A stretch of DNA of 64,000 bases from Anaerobacillus alkaliphilus (GTDB lineage Bacteria > Bacillota > Bacilli > Bacillales > Anaerobacillaceae), in assembly GCF_004116265.1 (NCBI RefSeq), contig NZ_QOUX01000032.1, forward strand, positions 203,959 to 267,958, written 5' to 3'. The notes below the pieces were generated by a model, which was given only the letters and a program-made list of their open reading frames with translations, had not been told where the DNA came from and did not search any database. The translations under genes were made by a program, and so were the position numbers. The stretch's first letter is position 1; each line of letters begins with the position of its first letter. Positions 1 to 8,907 of this stretch are shown in pieces.

Positions 1-1086
1 ACATTAATTTTAGAAGATGCTTTAGTTCCAAAAGAGAATTTACTAGGTGAAATTGGTAAAGGTCACGTCATTGCCTTCAACATCCTTAACGTTGGTCGTT
101 ATAAGCTTGGGGTAGGTTGTGTAGGTGGTGCTAAGCGTGTGCTTGAAATCTCTGTGAAATACGCAAACGAGCGTAAGCAGTTTAAGCAACCAATTTCTCA
201 ATTTCCTTTAATTCAAGAAAAGCTTGGAACAATGGCGGCAAAAACGTACGCAGCAGAAAGTTCAATCTACCGTACAGGTGGTTTAATTGAAGATAGCTTC
301 AATGCATTATCAGATGAAGAGAAAAACGACGGCAAAGCAGTTGCGAAAGCAATCGCTGAATACGCAATCGAATGCTCTTTAAATAAAGTATTTGGTTCAG
401 AAGCACTAGATTATGTGGTTGATGAAGGTGTTCAAATCCATGGTGGAAATGGCTTCATGGCTGAGTACGAAATCGAGGCTGCTTACCGTAATTCTCGTAT
501 TAACCGTATTTTTGAAGGAACAAACGAGATTAACCGCATGTTAGTCCCTGCAACAATTTTACGTAAAGCGATGAAAGGTGAGCTTCCATTCCTTGAAAAA
601 GCTACTTCATTACAAGAAGAATTAATGATGATGATGCCTCAAGAAATTGGCGATGAGCCACTAGAGCAAGAAAAATATTTAGTGTCTATGGCTAAGAAGG
701 TCTTTTTAATGGTAGCTGGAACAGGCGCTCAAAAGTTTGGTCCCGCACTACAAAAAGAGCAAGAAATCTTAGCAAAGGTTGCTGAACTAGCTAACGAAGT
801 GTTTGCGATGGAATCAGTCGTTCTAAGAACTGAAAAAGCAATTGACCGTAACGGAGTTGATGCTAACAACCAAAAACTTCTGATGACGCGAGTATATTGC
901 CAAGAAGCATTCAACCATATCGAAGCAACAGCAAAAGAATCATTAGTTGCTATGGAAGAGGGCGATACTCTACGTACGATGCTATCAATCCTGCGTAAGT
1001 TAACTCGTCACACACCAACAAACGTTGTAGCTCTAAAACGTGAAATTGCTCAAAAACTAATTGAAGCAGAACGTTACGTAGTTTAA
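1..1086 (+). CDS. fadE: Acyl-CoA dehydrogenase FadE, C-terminal part (5' end outside window)
   Basis: The frame is open from base 1, so this is the last 361 codons of a longer gene; full-length family members have about 590 residues. FAD-dependent acyl-CoA dehydrogenases introduce the first double bond in fatty acid beta-oxidation. Visible are the NVGRYKLG and ERKQF stretches of the C-terminal helical domain, IHGGNGF, and the FEGTNE motif whose Glu (codon 514-516) is the expected catalytic base. The additional C-terminal helical extension is typical of the VLCAD/FadE branch. Next come a terminator and then yusI and gcvH, as around B. subtilis yusJ (fadE). Confidence 0.93.
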   Translation, partial: TLILEDALVPKENLLGEIGKGHVIAFNILNVGRYKLGVGCVGGAKRVLEISVKYANERKQFKQPISQFPLIQEKLGTMAAKTYAAESSIYRTGGLIEDSFNALSDEEKNDGKAVAKAIAEYAIECSLNKVFGSEALDYVVDEGVQIHGGNGFMAEYEIEAAYRNSRINRIFEGTNEINRMLVPATILRKAMKGELPFLEKATSLQEELMMMMPQEIGDEPLEQEKYLVSMAKKVFLMVAGTGAQKFGPALQKEQEILAKVAELANEVFAMESVVLRTEKAIDRNGVDANNQKLLMTRVYCQEAFNHIEATAKESLVAMEEGDTLRTMLSILRKLTRHTPTNVVALKREIAQKLIEAERYVV

Positions 1087-1184
1087 TCGACCTTACATTG
1101 TTTACAAATTTGGAGCCAAAGGCTCCAAAATATTAATAATCCTCCTTTCTAAAGAAAGGGCATTCTCCTCTCTACTAAACTCAA

Positions 1185-1222
1185 GTGAAAAAGTCCCATT
1201 ATGGGGCTTTTTCGCTTTTTTA
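1185..1222 (+). terminator. Rho-independent terminator after fadE
   Basis: A stem pairs GTGAAAAAGTCCC with GGGGCTTTTTCGC and is followed by TTTTTT. A second small dyad (GGAGCC AAA GGCTCC, 1112-1126) lies just upstream but lacks a U tract. Confidence 0.85.
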
Positions 1223-1262
1223 TAGATTAAAAATTAAATACCCAATACGGGTATTTTTTTAA

Positions 1263-1367
1263 GTTTGGATCATAAATGTGCTTGTTTGGACTGTAAATCG
1301 TATAGTTTGGACAGTAAAGTTGTAAGTTTGGACTGTAAATTCCCTATTTTGGACTGTAACCTAATAA
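1263..1367 (+). repeat. Five 21-bp tandem units with core GTTTGGACTGTAAA
   Basis: Units start at 1263, 1284, 1305, 1326 and 1347, exactly 21 bp apart. Each has a conserved half (G/T)TTTGGACTGTAA followed by 7-8 variable bases; the first unit is the most diverged (GTTTGGATCATAAA). Exact two-helical-turn spacing with only the core conserved suggests one-faced protein binding or a decaying tandem duplication. It lies between the fadE terminator and the small gene at 1496. Confidence 0.8.
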
Positions 1368-1495
1368 TAACTTCAGAAGAAAATGAAAAGATTAAATTAC
1401 CGAAAAGAGATTCCCCACATTAGAGTATGAACATCGGCTTTGGTTAGATAATAAGAACGTATAAATGATCAATTTTTACGAAAAGGGGTAGCGAA

Positions 1496-1681
1496 ATGAA
1501 GGATCAAGAAAACGAAATAGTCTATGATGGTACACTAGAGCTCGACCGTTCATTTGTCAAAGAGTTTAATGGGATAGATGCAACTGTTCAACAAGGGATT
1601 CAAGAAGCTTGGAACTCCGGAATTAATGATAAAACATTAGAAAAACGAGCAGAAGATATGAAAGATCGAATGGATTCATAG
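1496..1681 (+). CDS. Small acidic protein of unknown function (61 aa)
   Basis: ATG start with a plausible ribosome site (AAAAGGGG about 7 bases upstream). The product is charged (rich in Asp, Glu, Lys), has no membrane segment or signal peptide and looks helical in its second half (KTLEKRAEDMKDRM). I do not recognise the family. It stands alone between the 21-bp repeat array and a MITE-like element. Coding status rests on the RBS, a complete ORF and soluble-protein composition. Confidence 0.6.
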   Translation: MKDQENEIVYDGTLELDRSFVKEFNGIDATVQQGIQEAWNSGINDKTLEKRAEDMKDRMDS

Positions 1682-1735
1682 TATGATGAAGGGGGGATGG
1701 GAATTGTCCTATTCCTTTTTTATTTGGCTGTTTTA

Positions 1736-1941
1736 GCAAAGTTTGTTTCTTTCGTAAAAATCCCAAAATCCGGCTTTTCACACAAAGTACTCAGAATTCA
1801 CCACTAATTTAGTAAGTATCTCTTTTCTTACATAACTTAGTGTGTAATAAAGCATTTTTCTGATTATTTAAGGGTGAAAAAGCAAGCAACAGTTTTTTTG
1901 TGCGACGAGTAACCGCAGGAGCAAAGTTTACGAAAAGAGCC
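1736..1941 (+). mobile_element. MITE-like element, copy 1 (206 bp, long form)
   Basis: Begins GGCTGTTTTAGCAAAG and ends TTTACGAAAAGAGCC, imperfect inverted termini shared with copies at 31013, 31569, 44855 and 48131. Flanks TTTTATTT and TTTCATTA agree at 6 of 8 bases, a decayed 8-bp target duplication. It carries the extra block GTGCGACGAGTAACCGCAGG near its right end, otherwise seen only in the 31569 copy. No coding capacity. The right end lies 31 bp upstream of yusI. Confidence 0.8.
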
Positions 1942-1972
1942 TTTCATTATGCGATAAAGGAGGAACATTGCG

Positions 1973-2329
1973 ATGGCAATCACGTTTTATTCGTACCCTA
2001 AATGTGGGACATGCCGAAATGCTAAGAAATGGTTGGAAGCGAATGGGGTAGACTTTGAAGAGGTACATATTGTTGAGAACCCACCTACACATGAAGAAAT
2101 TAAAAGCATGTATGAAACAAGCGGGTTAGAGTTAAAAAAATTCTTGAATACAAGTGGGCAAAAGTATCGTGAGTTAGGACTGAAAGATAAGATTAAGGTT
2201 GCTTCAGAGGAAGAGGTTATTGAATTGTTAAGCTCTGATGGCATGTTATTAAAAAGACCAATTGTTACAGATGGAAAAACAGTAACAGTAGGTTTTAAAG
2301 AAGAACAGTTTGAGCAAACTTGGAAATAG
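1973..2329 (+). CDS. yusI: ArsC/Spx-family thioredoxin-fold protein YusI
   Basis: 118 residues, the usual length of this family. The N-terminus reads YPKCGTC, placing a CxxC pair at Cys11 and Cys14, and KRPIV later in the chain is the conserved Arg-cis-Pro segment of ArsC/Spx folds. Members are arsenate-reductase-like or Spx-like redox proteins; the precise role of YusI is not established. AAAGGAGG lies about 7 bases before the ATG. Position between fadE and gcvH matches B. subtilis yusI. Confidence 0.88.
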   Translation: MAITFYSYPKCGTCRNAKKWLEANGVDFEEVHIVENPPTHEEIKSMYETSGLELKKFLNTSGQKYRELGLKDKIKVASEEEVIELLSSDGMLLKRPIVTDGKTVTVGFKEEQFEQTWK

Positions 2330-2454
2330 AAGTTTTTAATTTATTTCAAAAACATACAATTGAGAACTTTAAACTCTAAACTAATAAAGGTATAATAGAA
2401 ACAGAAAGTTTTTCTACCATAATGTGGTTAATTAGAAGGTTGGAGGGAACAGAA

Positions 2455-2838
2455 ATGAATATACCAAAAGAGTTAAGATACTCAGAAGAACATGAATGGG
2501 TAAAAGTTGAAGGAAACCAAGTACGTATCGGAATTACTGATTTCGCACAGTCAGAATTAGGTGATATCGTGTTTGTTGAACTTCCTGAAGTTGGAGATGA
2601 GATTCAAGCGGACGAGCCATTTGGTAGCGTTGAGTCTGTTAAAACTGTTTCTGAGCTTTACGCTCCTATTAGCGGTAAAGTAGTTGCTATCAACGATGGT
2701 TTAGATGATTCACCTGAATTAGTTAACGAATCTCCATATGAAAACGCATGGATGATTGTAATTGAGCCAAGTGATAATTCAGAATTAGAAAAATTAATGT
2801 CTGCTGAAGAATATGAAGCAATGATTAAACAAGATTAA
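2455..2838 (+). CDS. gcvH: Glycine cleavage system H protein / lipoyl carrier
   Basis: 127 residues. It carries the lipoyl arm of the glycine cleavage complex and, in Bacillus, is also the donor in lipoate relay to other lipoyl enzymes. The lipoylation site is Lys63 in ESVKTVSE. An ATG 33 bases upstream is in frame, but the TTGGAGGG ribosome site fits the start used here, and [15 protein letters not shown] is the expected N-terminus. A TATAAT at 2391-2396 is a likely -10. Lipoyl synthase (lipA, 28879) is in the same window. Confidence 0.96.
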   Translation: MNIPKELRYSEEHEWVKVEGNQVRIGITDFAQSELGDIVFVELPEVGDEIQADEPFGSVESVKTVSELYAPISGKVVAINDGLDDSPELVNESPYENAWMIVIEPSDNSELEKLMSAEEYEAMIKQD

Positions 2839-2842
2839 TACC

Positions 2843-2882
2843 AAAAGCTCTCGACCAGTCAATCGGCCGAGAGCTTTTATAT
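2843..2882 (+). terminator. Terminator after gcvH
   Basis: AAAAGCTCTCG pairs with CCGAGAGCTTTT across a short loop, followed by TTTTATATTTT. Confidence 0.85.
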
Positions 2883-2900
2883 TTTGCCTAATCCTTTAGG

Positions 2901-2981
2901 TTTTTCATTTTCCATTTTACATTCTACATGAGTTACCCACAAACAATTCACAATTCAAAATTGACAATTGACAATTCTCCT
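2901..2981 (-). repeat. Heptamer-repeat tract downstream of yusG
   Basis: On the minus strand it starts right at the yusG stop codon with GAATTGTCAATTGTCAATTT units and goes on to ATGTAGAATGTAAAATG. This is the same two-part architecture (GAATT-type then ATGTAGA-type units) as after thrB and dapF. Confidence 0.75.
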
Positions 2982-3218
2982 TTAACACCAACCCATATCG
3001 CAATCATCTACATACTTCTTCGTATACTCAGTCGTATCGTCTTCTTGTTTATAGATCTTATCATTTTTAAACTCAAAGCCTTCAGCCATTTCATAGTGAT
3101 TCCCTTGATTCGTCAGGATGATCTGTCCAACTTTTCTTTCATCAAGGAAAAGACTCATTCGACTTCCTTCTTCTAGCTTGCCTTGGACTTTGCTTGTGAT
3201 ATCAATTTTCTTTTCCAA
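2982..3218 (-). CDS. yusG: YusG-like protein (DUF2553 type)
   Basis: 78 residues, TTG start with a strong AGGAGGG site upstream. The protein is short, charged and beta-rich (KVGQIILTNQGNHYEM) and lacks signal or membrane segments. Length, composition and position beside gcvH match B. subtilis YusG, whose function is unknown. The C-terminus DDCDMGWC has two Cys. Its 3' end runs directly into a heptamer-repeat tract. Confidence 0.75.
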   Translation of the reverse strand: MEKKIDITSKVQGKLEEGSRMSLFLDERKVGQIILTNQGNHYEMAEGFEFKNDKIYKQEDDTTEYTKKYVDDCDMGWC

Positions 3219-3382
3219 TGGTTTCCCTCCTAGTCCCTTTTACTAATAGCGTACCCTAGATTTCTCGAATGTTTTAAGGTATTAAATGGGAGTAAAAAAA
3301 TAGTTCAAAGTACTTTCAAATTTTCTGGAAATCGACTATTATATTTAGGGACGCGAAATATGTGCGAGAAGGAGTCAACCAA

Positions 3383-4666
3383 GTGGGCAAATTTTTCGGA
3401 GATTGGAATACCCAATATAAAGGCTACAACAGCAATGTACGATTATTCTTGCTGTCATCAATTTTGGGCCATATCGGTATGGGTATTTTCATGATCATCT
3501 ATAATTATTATATTCGTGAGCTAGGTTTCGATGAACAAGTGAATGGTAAAGTGATTGCCATGACAGCTACAGCTCAAGCCATTATGCTTCTTCCAGCGGG
3601 GATTTTAAGTGATCGCATTGGAAGGAAAAAAGTGATTTTTATTGGAGGCTTGCTATCAGCGATTGTCTTCTTATCAAGGGCAATTTTTGTTGAAGAATCG
3701 CTCCTTTTAACAGCTGCTTTTCTAAGCGGTATTTTTATGGCATTCATTCAAGTATCAACAATTCCACTCCTAGCTGAGAATTCAAATGAAAAGCAAAGAG
3801 TGCATCTATTCAGCTTTAATTTTGCGATTATGATGGTCGCTAGTGTGATTGGGAATATGTTAGGCGGAAGTTTGAGTGATGGTCTCCAAACGTTTTTATC
3901 CTTGGATGGCGTTACAAGTATCCGAATAACATTAATCATTGGAGCTTTATTTTTCTTTTCCTCCCTCATTCCAATCGTGAAGATACGGGAGCGGAAAAAA
4001 ACAGTTACTGAAGTGAAAGAACGAAAATCATATTTGCATCTTTTAAAAACCAATAAGGGTGTAAAAATTATCTTACTATTTGCTGTTGCTCAATTGATTA
4101 TTGGCTTCGGTTCAGGCTTAGTAATTCCGTATTTAAATCTTTACTTCACGGACCGTTTTGAGGTTAGTAAGTCGCTAGTTGGGGTCATCTTATCATTAGG
4201 GCAAGCGATGACTGCAGTAGCGATGCTGATCGGCCCACTAGTCGTTTCTCGTTTTGGTGAAGTTCGGGCCGTAGTCATTCTACAGCTATCTTCAATTCCG
4301 TTTTTGCTACTGACAGCTTTTACAGAAAATTTGTTATTTGCTGTTTTAGGCTTTTTATTCCGCCAGGCATTAATGAATGCTGGAAACCCAATTCAAATGT
4401 CGCTAATGATGCGAAGTGTTGATGACTCGATGAAAGGGCTAGCTAACTCTGTTGGACAAATGGTGTTTAGCTTAGGTTGGGCAGTCATGGGACCAGTCTC
4501 AACGGGGATAGTTATGCTTTACGGTTCCTATTATGGATATGCATATGTATTTTCAATTACGGCCGCATTATATGTAATCGGCTCTGTTTACTTCTTCTTA
4601 GTATTTAGAAATGTTGATAAGCAAAAAGTAGAGGAAGTTTCAATTACTACGAAGCCTGCTGGGTAA
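3383..4666 (+). CDS. Major facilitator superfamily transporter
   Basis: 427 residues, about 12 hydrophobic segments split 6+6 by a basic central loop (REKKKT-like RERKKT). GILSDRIGRKK after the second helix is the MFS signature loop between TM2 and TM3. A GTG 21 bases upstream is in frame, but AAGGAG at 3369-3374 is correctly spaced for the GTG at 3383 (MGKFFGDW). Substrate cannot be told; drug or sugar efflux are the common roles. Monocistronic; not part of the B. subtilis yus order, so probably an insertion. Confidence 0.85.
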   Translation: MGKFFGDWNTQYKGYNSNVRLFLLSSILGHIGMGIFMIIYNYYIRELGFDEQVNGKVIAMTATAQAIMLLPAGILSDRIGRKKVIFIGGLLSAIVFLSRAIFVEESLLLTAAFLSGIFMAFIQVSTIPLLAENSNEKQRVHLFSFNFAIMMVASVIGNMLGGSLSDGLQTFLSLDGVTSIRITLIIGALFFFSSLIPIVKIRERKKTVTEVKERKSYLHLLKTNKGVKIILLFAVAQLIIGFGSGLVIPYLNLYFTDRFEVSKSLVGVILSLGQAMTAVAMLIGPLVVSRFGEVRAVVILQLSSIPFLLLTAFTENLLFAVLGFLFRQALMNAGNPIQMSLMMRSVDDSMKGLANSVGQMVFSLGWAVMGPVSTGIVMLYGSYYGYAYVFSITAALYVIGSVYFFLVFRNVDKQKVEEVSITTKPAG

Positions 4667-4742
4667 AATTCGAATCACACAAGGATATTCACATTGCTGT
4701 AGCGAATACAGTCTATAGGAATCTCCTTGGGGGTATATAAAG

Positions 4743-5084
4743 ATGAAACAAGTATTAGAGTTCTTTCAACGTAGATATAAAGACTCACATCACTTACACA
4801 CTTTATTTAAGGAACGGCCGTTTACGATTGTATTTGAGGTTGAAACAGAACTTTATCCAGTCACAATTCAAGCAGAAACCATACAGCTTTTGAGACATAC
4901 AAGTGAAGATGTAAAAATAGACGTTTTCATTCAAGGAAAAGAAGGTGCGCTTAGGAAACTTCTTCAGGGAGAGGAACGGCTACAATACTTGAAAAAGCTG
5001 GACGAAATTACTGTTCAAGGGACATACACATCTGTTTTAAAGGCAGAAACATTTTTGTACTTAAATTGCACTTCAAGCAGTTAA
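4743..5084 (+). CDS. YusD-like SCP2-domain protein
   Basis: 113 residues, soluble. The pattern FTIVFEVETELYPVTIQAET with a later DVFIQGKEGALRKLLQGEERL resembles small SCP2 (sterol carrier) domains, which bind lipids in a hydrophobic groove. B. subtilis yusD sits next to the metNPQ operon, as here, which supports the match. RBS GGGGG about 8 bases before the ATG. Function is not known experimentally; family assignment is moderate. Confidence 0.65.
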   Translation: MKQVLEFFQRRYKDSHHLHTLFKERPFTIVFEVETELYPVTIQAETIQLLRHTSEDVKIDVFIQGKEGALRKLLQGEERLQYLKKLDEITVQGTYTSVLKAETFLYLNCTSSS

Positions 5085-5115
5085 AAATTGCCAAAATAAA
5101 TTTTTATAATAATAA

Positions 5116-5145
5116 TTGACAGTATTTAAACACCCGTGGTAATAT
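5116..5145 (+). promoter_or_regulatory. SigA-type promoter for met riboswitch operon
   Basis: TTGACA at 5116-5121 and TAATAT at 5140-5145, 18 bp apart, about 40 bp before the SAM riboswitch. Confidence 0.65.
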
Positions 5146-5182
5146 TTGATCTGTTGAAAAAATATTTGAAAATAATTTAATA

Positions 5183-5294
5183 TCTCTTATCAAGAGAGGT
5201 GGAGGGACTGGCCCGATGAAACCCGGCAACCGCTAAGTGATTATACTTAGGACTGGTGCCAATTCCTGCAGAGCTTGGGCTTTGGAAGATGAGA
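5183..5294 (+). promoter_or_regulatory. SAM-I (S-box) riboswitch
   Basis: Shows the S-box signature in order: CTCTTATCAAGAGAGGTGG, then GGGACTGGCCCGATGAAACC and CGGCAACC, a variable P3/P4 arm, GGTGCCAATTCC, and a closing GATGAGAT that pairs with the first strand. It senses S-adenosylmethionine and stops transcription when SAM is plentiful. It precedes metN-metP-metQ, the classic target. Confidence 0.97.
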
Positions 5295-5312
5295 TGGATG
5301 AACCTATCTATT

Positions 5313-5349
5313 AAACCTTTCTGTGCTACTGTGCAGAAAGGTTTTTCTA
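5313..5349 (+). terminator. S-box expression-platform terminator
   Basis: AAACCTTTCTG pairs with CAGAAAGGTTT, followed by TTTCT. It is the off-state terminator controlled by the adjacent SAM aptamer. Confidence 0.88.
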
Positions 5350-5387
5350 TATGTTAAGTGTCCGCCTGAAATGGAATTTCTAGTAGA

Positions 5388-5424
5388 AATGTCCACGAAA
5401 GGTGCCTGGCACCCTTGACATTTT
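5388..5424. repeat. REP-like palindrome with GGTGCCTGGCACC core, copy 1
   Basis: GGTGCCTGGCACC (5401-5413) is flanked by inverted AAATGTC and GACATTT. The same core occurs at 36380-36392. It lies between the met terminator and metN, inside the leader. Confidence 0.7.
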
Positions 5425-5487
5425 AACGCGTTAATCTAAGTAAACCGATGTGAATAATACCTATAAAACAATAAAGGGGTGAACCTT

Positions 5488-6513
5488 GTGATAACATTAA
5501 GCTCGTTAAAGAAAGTGTTTCAAACGAAAGATGGTCAGGTAACAGCCGTTGACAATATTAACTTAACAATTAATAAAGGTGAGATCTATGGCATTATTGG
5601 TTATTCGGGTGCAGGCAAAAGTACGCTAATCCGAACACTTAACATGTTAGAGCGACCAACTTCAGGAACGGTAGAAGTTGCAGGCAAAAATTTATCTGCG
5701 CTTAGTAAAAAAGATTTAAGATTAGCTCGCCAAGAAATCAGCATGATCTTTCAACATTTCAATTTGCTTTGGTCAAGGACGGTTCGTGAAAATATATCCT
5801 TTCCCCTTGAAATTGCTGGTGTACCAAAAGAAAAACGAAAAGAGCGAGTAGAAGAATTAGTTAAGCTTGTTGGATTGGAAGGTAGAGGAGAGTCATATCC
5901 TTCCCAACTAAGTGGTGGTCAAAAGCAGCGTGTCGGTATTGCCAGAGCGTTAGCTAACAATCCGAAAGTATTATTGTGTGACGAAGCCACATCTGCGCTC
6001 GATCCAAAGACGACAGACTCAATTTTAGATCTTCTTGTTGATATTAATGAGAAATTTGGCCTAACAATCGTTTTAATTACACATGAAATGCATGTAATCC
6101 GAAAAATTTGTCACAGAGTTGCTGTGATGGAAAACGGGAAAGTCGTTGAGGAAGGACCTGTACTTGATGTGTTCCGTCAGCCTACGCAAGAAATGACAAA
6201 AGAATTTGTTAAGCAAGTTACAGAACCAGAAGAAACAAAAGAGACGGTGAAACATCTTCTAGAACAAACAAAGACTGGTAAGGTCGTTCAACTAACGTTT
6301 GTTGGTGGCGATGCGGAGAAACCGTTAATCTCGCAAATGATCCGTTCTTTCAATATTGATATTAATATACTACAAGGGAAGATTTCACAAACACAAAATG
6401 GGCCTTACGGTGCGTTGTTCGTTCATGTCGATGGCGAGGCGAGTGAAGTAGATCGTGCGATTCAATTTGTGAAAGATAAGCAAGTAAAGGTGGAGGTGAT
6501 TGGTCATGATTAA
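5488..6513 (+). CDS. metN: Methionine ABC transporter ATP-binding protein
   Basis: 341 residues, exactly the B. subtilis MetN length when the GTG at 5488 is used; AAGGGGTG at 5474-5481 supports it over the GTG 9 bases upstream. Walker A GYSGAGKST, Q-loop, signature LSGGQKQR and Walker B VLLCDEATSALDP are all present. The last 75 or so residues form the NIL/ACT-like domain that binds methionine and inhibits the transporter. It overlaps metP by 8 bases and is controlled by the S-box upstream. Confidence 0.97.
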   Translation: MITLSSLKKVFQTKDGQVTAVDNINLTINKGEIYGIIGYSGAGKSTLIRTLNMLERPTSGTVEVAGKNLSALSKKDLRLARQEISMIFQHFNLLWSRTVRENISFPLEIAGVPKEKRKERVEELVKLVGLEGRGESYPSQLSGGQKQRVGIARALANNPKVLLCDEATSALDPKTTDSILDLLVDINEKFGLTIVLITHEMHVIRKICHRVAVMENGKVVEEGPVLDVFRQPTQEMTKEFVKQVTEPEETKETVKHLLEQTKTGKVVQLTFVGGDAEKPLISQMIRSFNIDINILQGKISQTQNGPYGALFVHVDGEASEVDRAIQFVKDKQVKVEVIGHD

Positions 6514-7174
6514 CGAGTTACTTCCTAATGTGAAATGGGATCTAGTTTGGGATGCCACGAAACAAACTTTATATATGACTTCCATATCAGTAGCAGTGAC
6601 GTTGGTTTTAGGAATTATTTTAGGTTTGGTGCTTTACTTAACAGACAAAGGGAACCTTTGGGAAAATAAAATGATCCATGCATTAACAGCAGCAATCGTT
6701 AATGTTTTTAGATCAATTCCGTTTATCATCTTAATTATCTTATTAATCCCTGTCACGAAAGTTCTTGTTGGAACGATGCTAGGGGCTAAGGCAGCATTGC
6801 CAGCACTTATCATTGGTGCGGCACCATTTTATGCGAGAATGGTAGAAATTGCACTGAGAGAAATTGATAAGGGTGTAGTTGAAGCGGCTCAGTCAATGGG
6901 AGCAAATCATTTTCAAATCATCTATAAGGTTTTAATTCCAGAATCGCTCCCTGCGTTAATTTCCGGTATTACGGTTACTGCGATTGCGCTTGTATCTTTT
7001 ACAGCTATGGCAGGTGTCGTGGGAGCTGGTGGACTTGGTGACTTAGCATTCCTCGATGGGTTTCAACGTAGTCGTAACGATGTAACATTTGTAGCAACAA
7101 TCGTAATTTTACTGATCGTCTTTGTCCTTCAATCGATAGGGGACTTTTTCAAACACGCAACAGACAAACGTTAA
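6506..7174 (+). CDS. metP: Methionine ABC transporter permease
   Basis: 222 residues, the usual size for MetI/MetP. About five membrane helices and the EAAQSMGAN loop (EAA motif) that docks on MetN. GGAGGTG inside the end of metN sets the ATG at 6506 rather than the in-frame GTG two codons earlier. Translationally coupled to metN; metQ follows after 69 bp. Imports D- and L-methionine. Confidence 0.97.
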   Translation: MINELLPNVKWDLVWDATKQTLYMTSISVAVTLVLGIILGLVLYLTDKGNLWENKMIHALTAAIVNVFRSIPFIILIILLIPVTKVLVGTMLGAKAALPALIIGAAPFYARMVEIALREIDKGVVEAAQSMGANHFQIIYKVLIPESLPALISGITVTAIALVSFTAMAGVVGAGGLGDLAFLDGFQRSRNDVTFVATIVILLIVFVLQSIGDFFKHATDKR

Positions 7175-7243
7175 TGAATTTCTTTTCTCATTTGGGAAAG
7201 AAGTAAACTATAAAAAAACAAAAGAAAAGGGGTACTATATAAC

Positions 7244-8101
7244 ATGAAAAAGTTAGCAGGAATTTTAAGTGCAGCATTTCTATCACTTGCATTAGTTGCT
7301 TGTGGTACAGCAGAAGAACAACCAGCTGAGCAAACACAAACAGCAGGGGAAGCAACAGGAGAAGTTGTAAAATTAGTAATCGGTGCATCAAATGTGCCAC
7401 ACGCTGAAGTTCTAGAGGCAGCGGCGCCAATTTTACTAGAAGAGGGAATTGAGATTGAAGTTGTACGTTTCCAAGATTATGTGTTACCAAACCAAGCGTT
7501 AGCAGGCAATGAGTTAGATGCAAACTATTTCCAACACATTCCTTATTTAACAAGACAAAACGAAGAGCATGGGTATGGTTTTGTGAATGCTGGTGGAATT
7601 CACATTGAACCAATCGGTGTTTACTCACAAAAGTGGGGTAGTCTAGAAGAGCTTCCAGAAGGTGCAGAAATTCTTATGAGTAGTGCTGTGCCGGACCATG
7701 GTCGTATCTTAGCAATGTTAGAAGAAAAGGGATTAGTTACGTTAGCTGAAGGTGTAGGAATTAATGCTACGCTAGAAGATATCATTGAAAATCCAAAGAA
7801 CTTTAAGTTTAGTGCGCGTTTTGAAGCTTCATTATTACCCACAGCTTACTTAAACGGCGAAGGTGATGCAGTATTAATTAACTCAAATTTTGCACTAGGT
7901 GCTGGTATTTCTCCTGGTAAAGACTCAATCGCGCTTGAGTCAGCAGATGTAACAAACCCTTACGTGAACGTAATTGCAGTCCGCGCTGGTGATGAAAATC
8001 GTCCTGAAATTCAAAAGTTAGTTGAAGTGTTACAATCAGAAGTGATCCGTAATTTCATCTTAGAAAATTGGGGCGGCGACGTAGTACCTGCTTCTAAATA
8101 A
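7244..8101 (+). CDS. metQ: Methionine-binding lipoprotein
   Basis: 285 residues. Signal peptide with lipobox LVAC (Cys20) and a charged, Glu/Gln-rich linker, then an NLPA-family domain (KLVIGASNVPHAEVL, QDYVLPNQAL, NYFQHIPYL). It captures methionine outside the membrane for MetNP. RBS AAAGGGG. Last gene of the S-box operon, followed by a terminator. Confidence 0.96.
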   Translation: MKKLAGILSAAFLSLALVACGTAEEQPAEQTQTAGEATGEVVKLVIGASNVPHAEVLEAAAPILLEEGIEIEVVRFQDYVLPNQALAGNELDANYFQHIPYLTRQNEEHGYGFVNAGGIHIEPIGVYSQKWGSLEELPEGAEILMSSAVPDHGRILAMLEEKGLVTLAEGVGINATLEDIIENPKNFKFSARFEASLLPTAYLNGEGDAVLINSNFALGAGISPGKDSIALESADVTNPYVNVIAVRAGDENRPEIQKLVEVLQSEVIRNFILENWGGDVVPASK

Positions 8102-8116
8102 TAAGGAACAAAAAGC

Positions 8117-8150
8117 GAGGAAGTTAACCAATATGGCTAACTTCCTTTTT
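8117..8150 (+). terminator. Terminator after metQ
   Basis: GGAAGTTA pairs with TAACTTCC, followed by TTTTTCTT. Confidence 0.85.
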
Positions 8151-8257
8151 CTTAATTACGGCAGTTTAGTGAAGATTTCCTAGTTTACCTTGCAAGTGAA
8201 TTTCTATAATTTACAATTAACAAGAGACATACTTTACATTGGAAGGAAGTTTTCTTG

Positions 8258-8842
8258 ATGCCAGAGGAAACAAGACGGAGGATTTTGGAAGCTGCGATGA
8301 GTTTAATGAGTATAAAAGGTTATACTGCGACAACCACAAAGGAAATAGCTCAAGTAGCAGGAATTGCAGAGATAACTTTATTCAGAAAGTATCATTCCAA
8401 ACAAGAAATACTCGATAATTTAATTGAAACCTACACATCTTCGTTTAAACATAGATTATTTTCAGATAATGCTTTGGTCTATGACCTTGAAATAGATCTT
8501 GCTAACGTAAGTAGAATATATCAAACCTTCATGGAAGAAAACCAAAGAATTGTTCTATTAGCTTACAAGGAAAGTGGTATTCATGATGAGATTTCTGAAC
8601 GGCTAACGGCAAATCCTAGGCTTATGAAAGAATATCTCGTTGGGTATCTAGAGGAAATGAAAAGAAGGGAAGAAATAAACAATCTAGACATTGATCTAAC
8701 TGTTATGAGCTTTATGTGGATGAATTTAGGTTACTTTTCTTCAAAATTTATTTCAGTTAAAAAAGTGGCGATTGTTCCATTAGATACCTTTATTGAACAT
8801 AGTGTAAAAGTTTTTGCAAAAGGGTTAAAAAATCCCAACTAA
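8258..8842 (+). CDS. TetR/AcrR-family transcriptional regulator
   Basis: 194 residues. N-terminal helix-turn-helix with TATTTKEIAQVAGIAEITLFRKYHSKQEIL, the TetR hallmark, and a variable ligand/dimer domain after residue 55. The ATG at 8258 follows GGAAGGAAG; a TTG one codon upstream is less likely. The AhpD-like gene 65 bp downstream is the likely partner and possible target. Ligand unknown. Confidence 0.88.
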   Translation: MPEETRRRILEAAMSLMSIKGYTATTTKEIAQVAGIAEITLFRKYHSKQEILDNLIETYTSSFKHRLFSDNALVYDLEIDLANVSRIYQTFMEENQRIVLLAYKESGIHDEISERLTANPRLMKEYLVGYLEEMKRREEINNLDIDLTVMSFMWMNLGYFSSKFISVKKVAIVPLDTFIEHSVKVFAKGLKNPN

Positions 8843-8907
8843 TGCATTCATAAATCACATCCTGGAAACTCATACTATCATTGTTAACTAACCGAAAGGG
8901 GTAATTG

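Noticed and set aside
2928..3176. 82-aa plus-strand ORF starting MSYPQTIHNSKL
   Set aside because: Antisense to yusG and its repeat tract; no RBS.
7188..7628. 146-aa minus-strand ORF opposite metQ
   Set aside because: Shadow of metQ; Leu/His-rich translation, no RBS.
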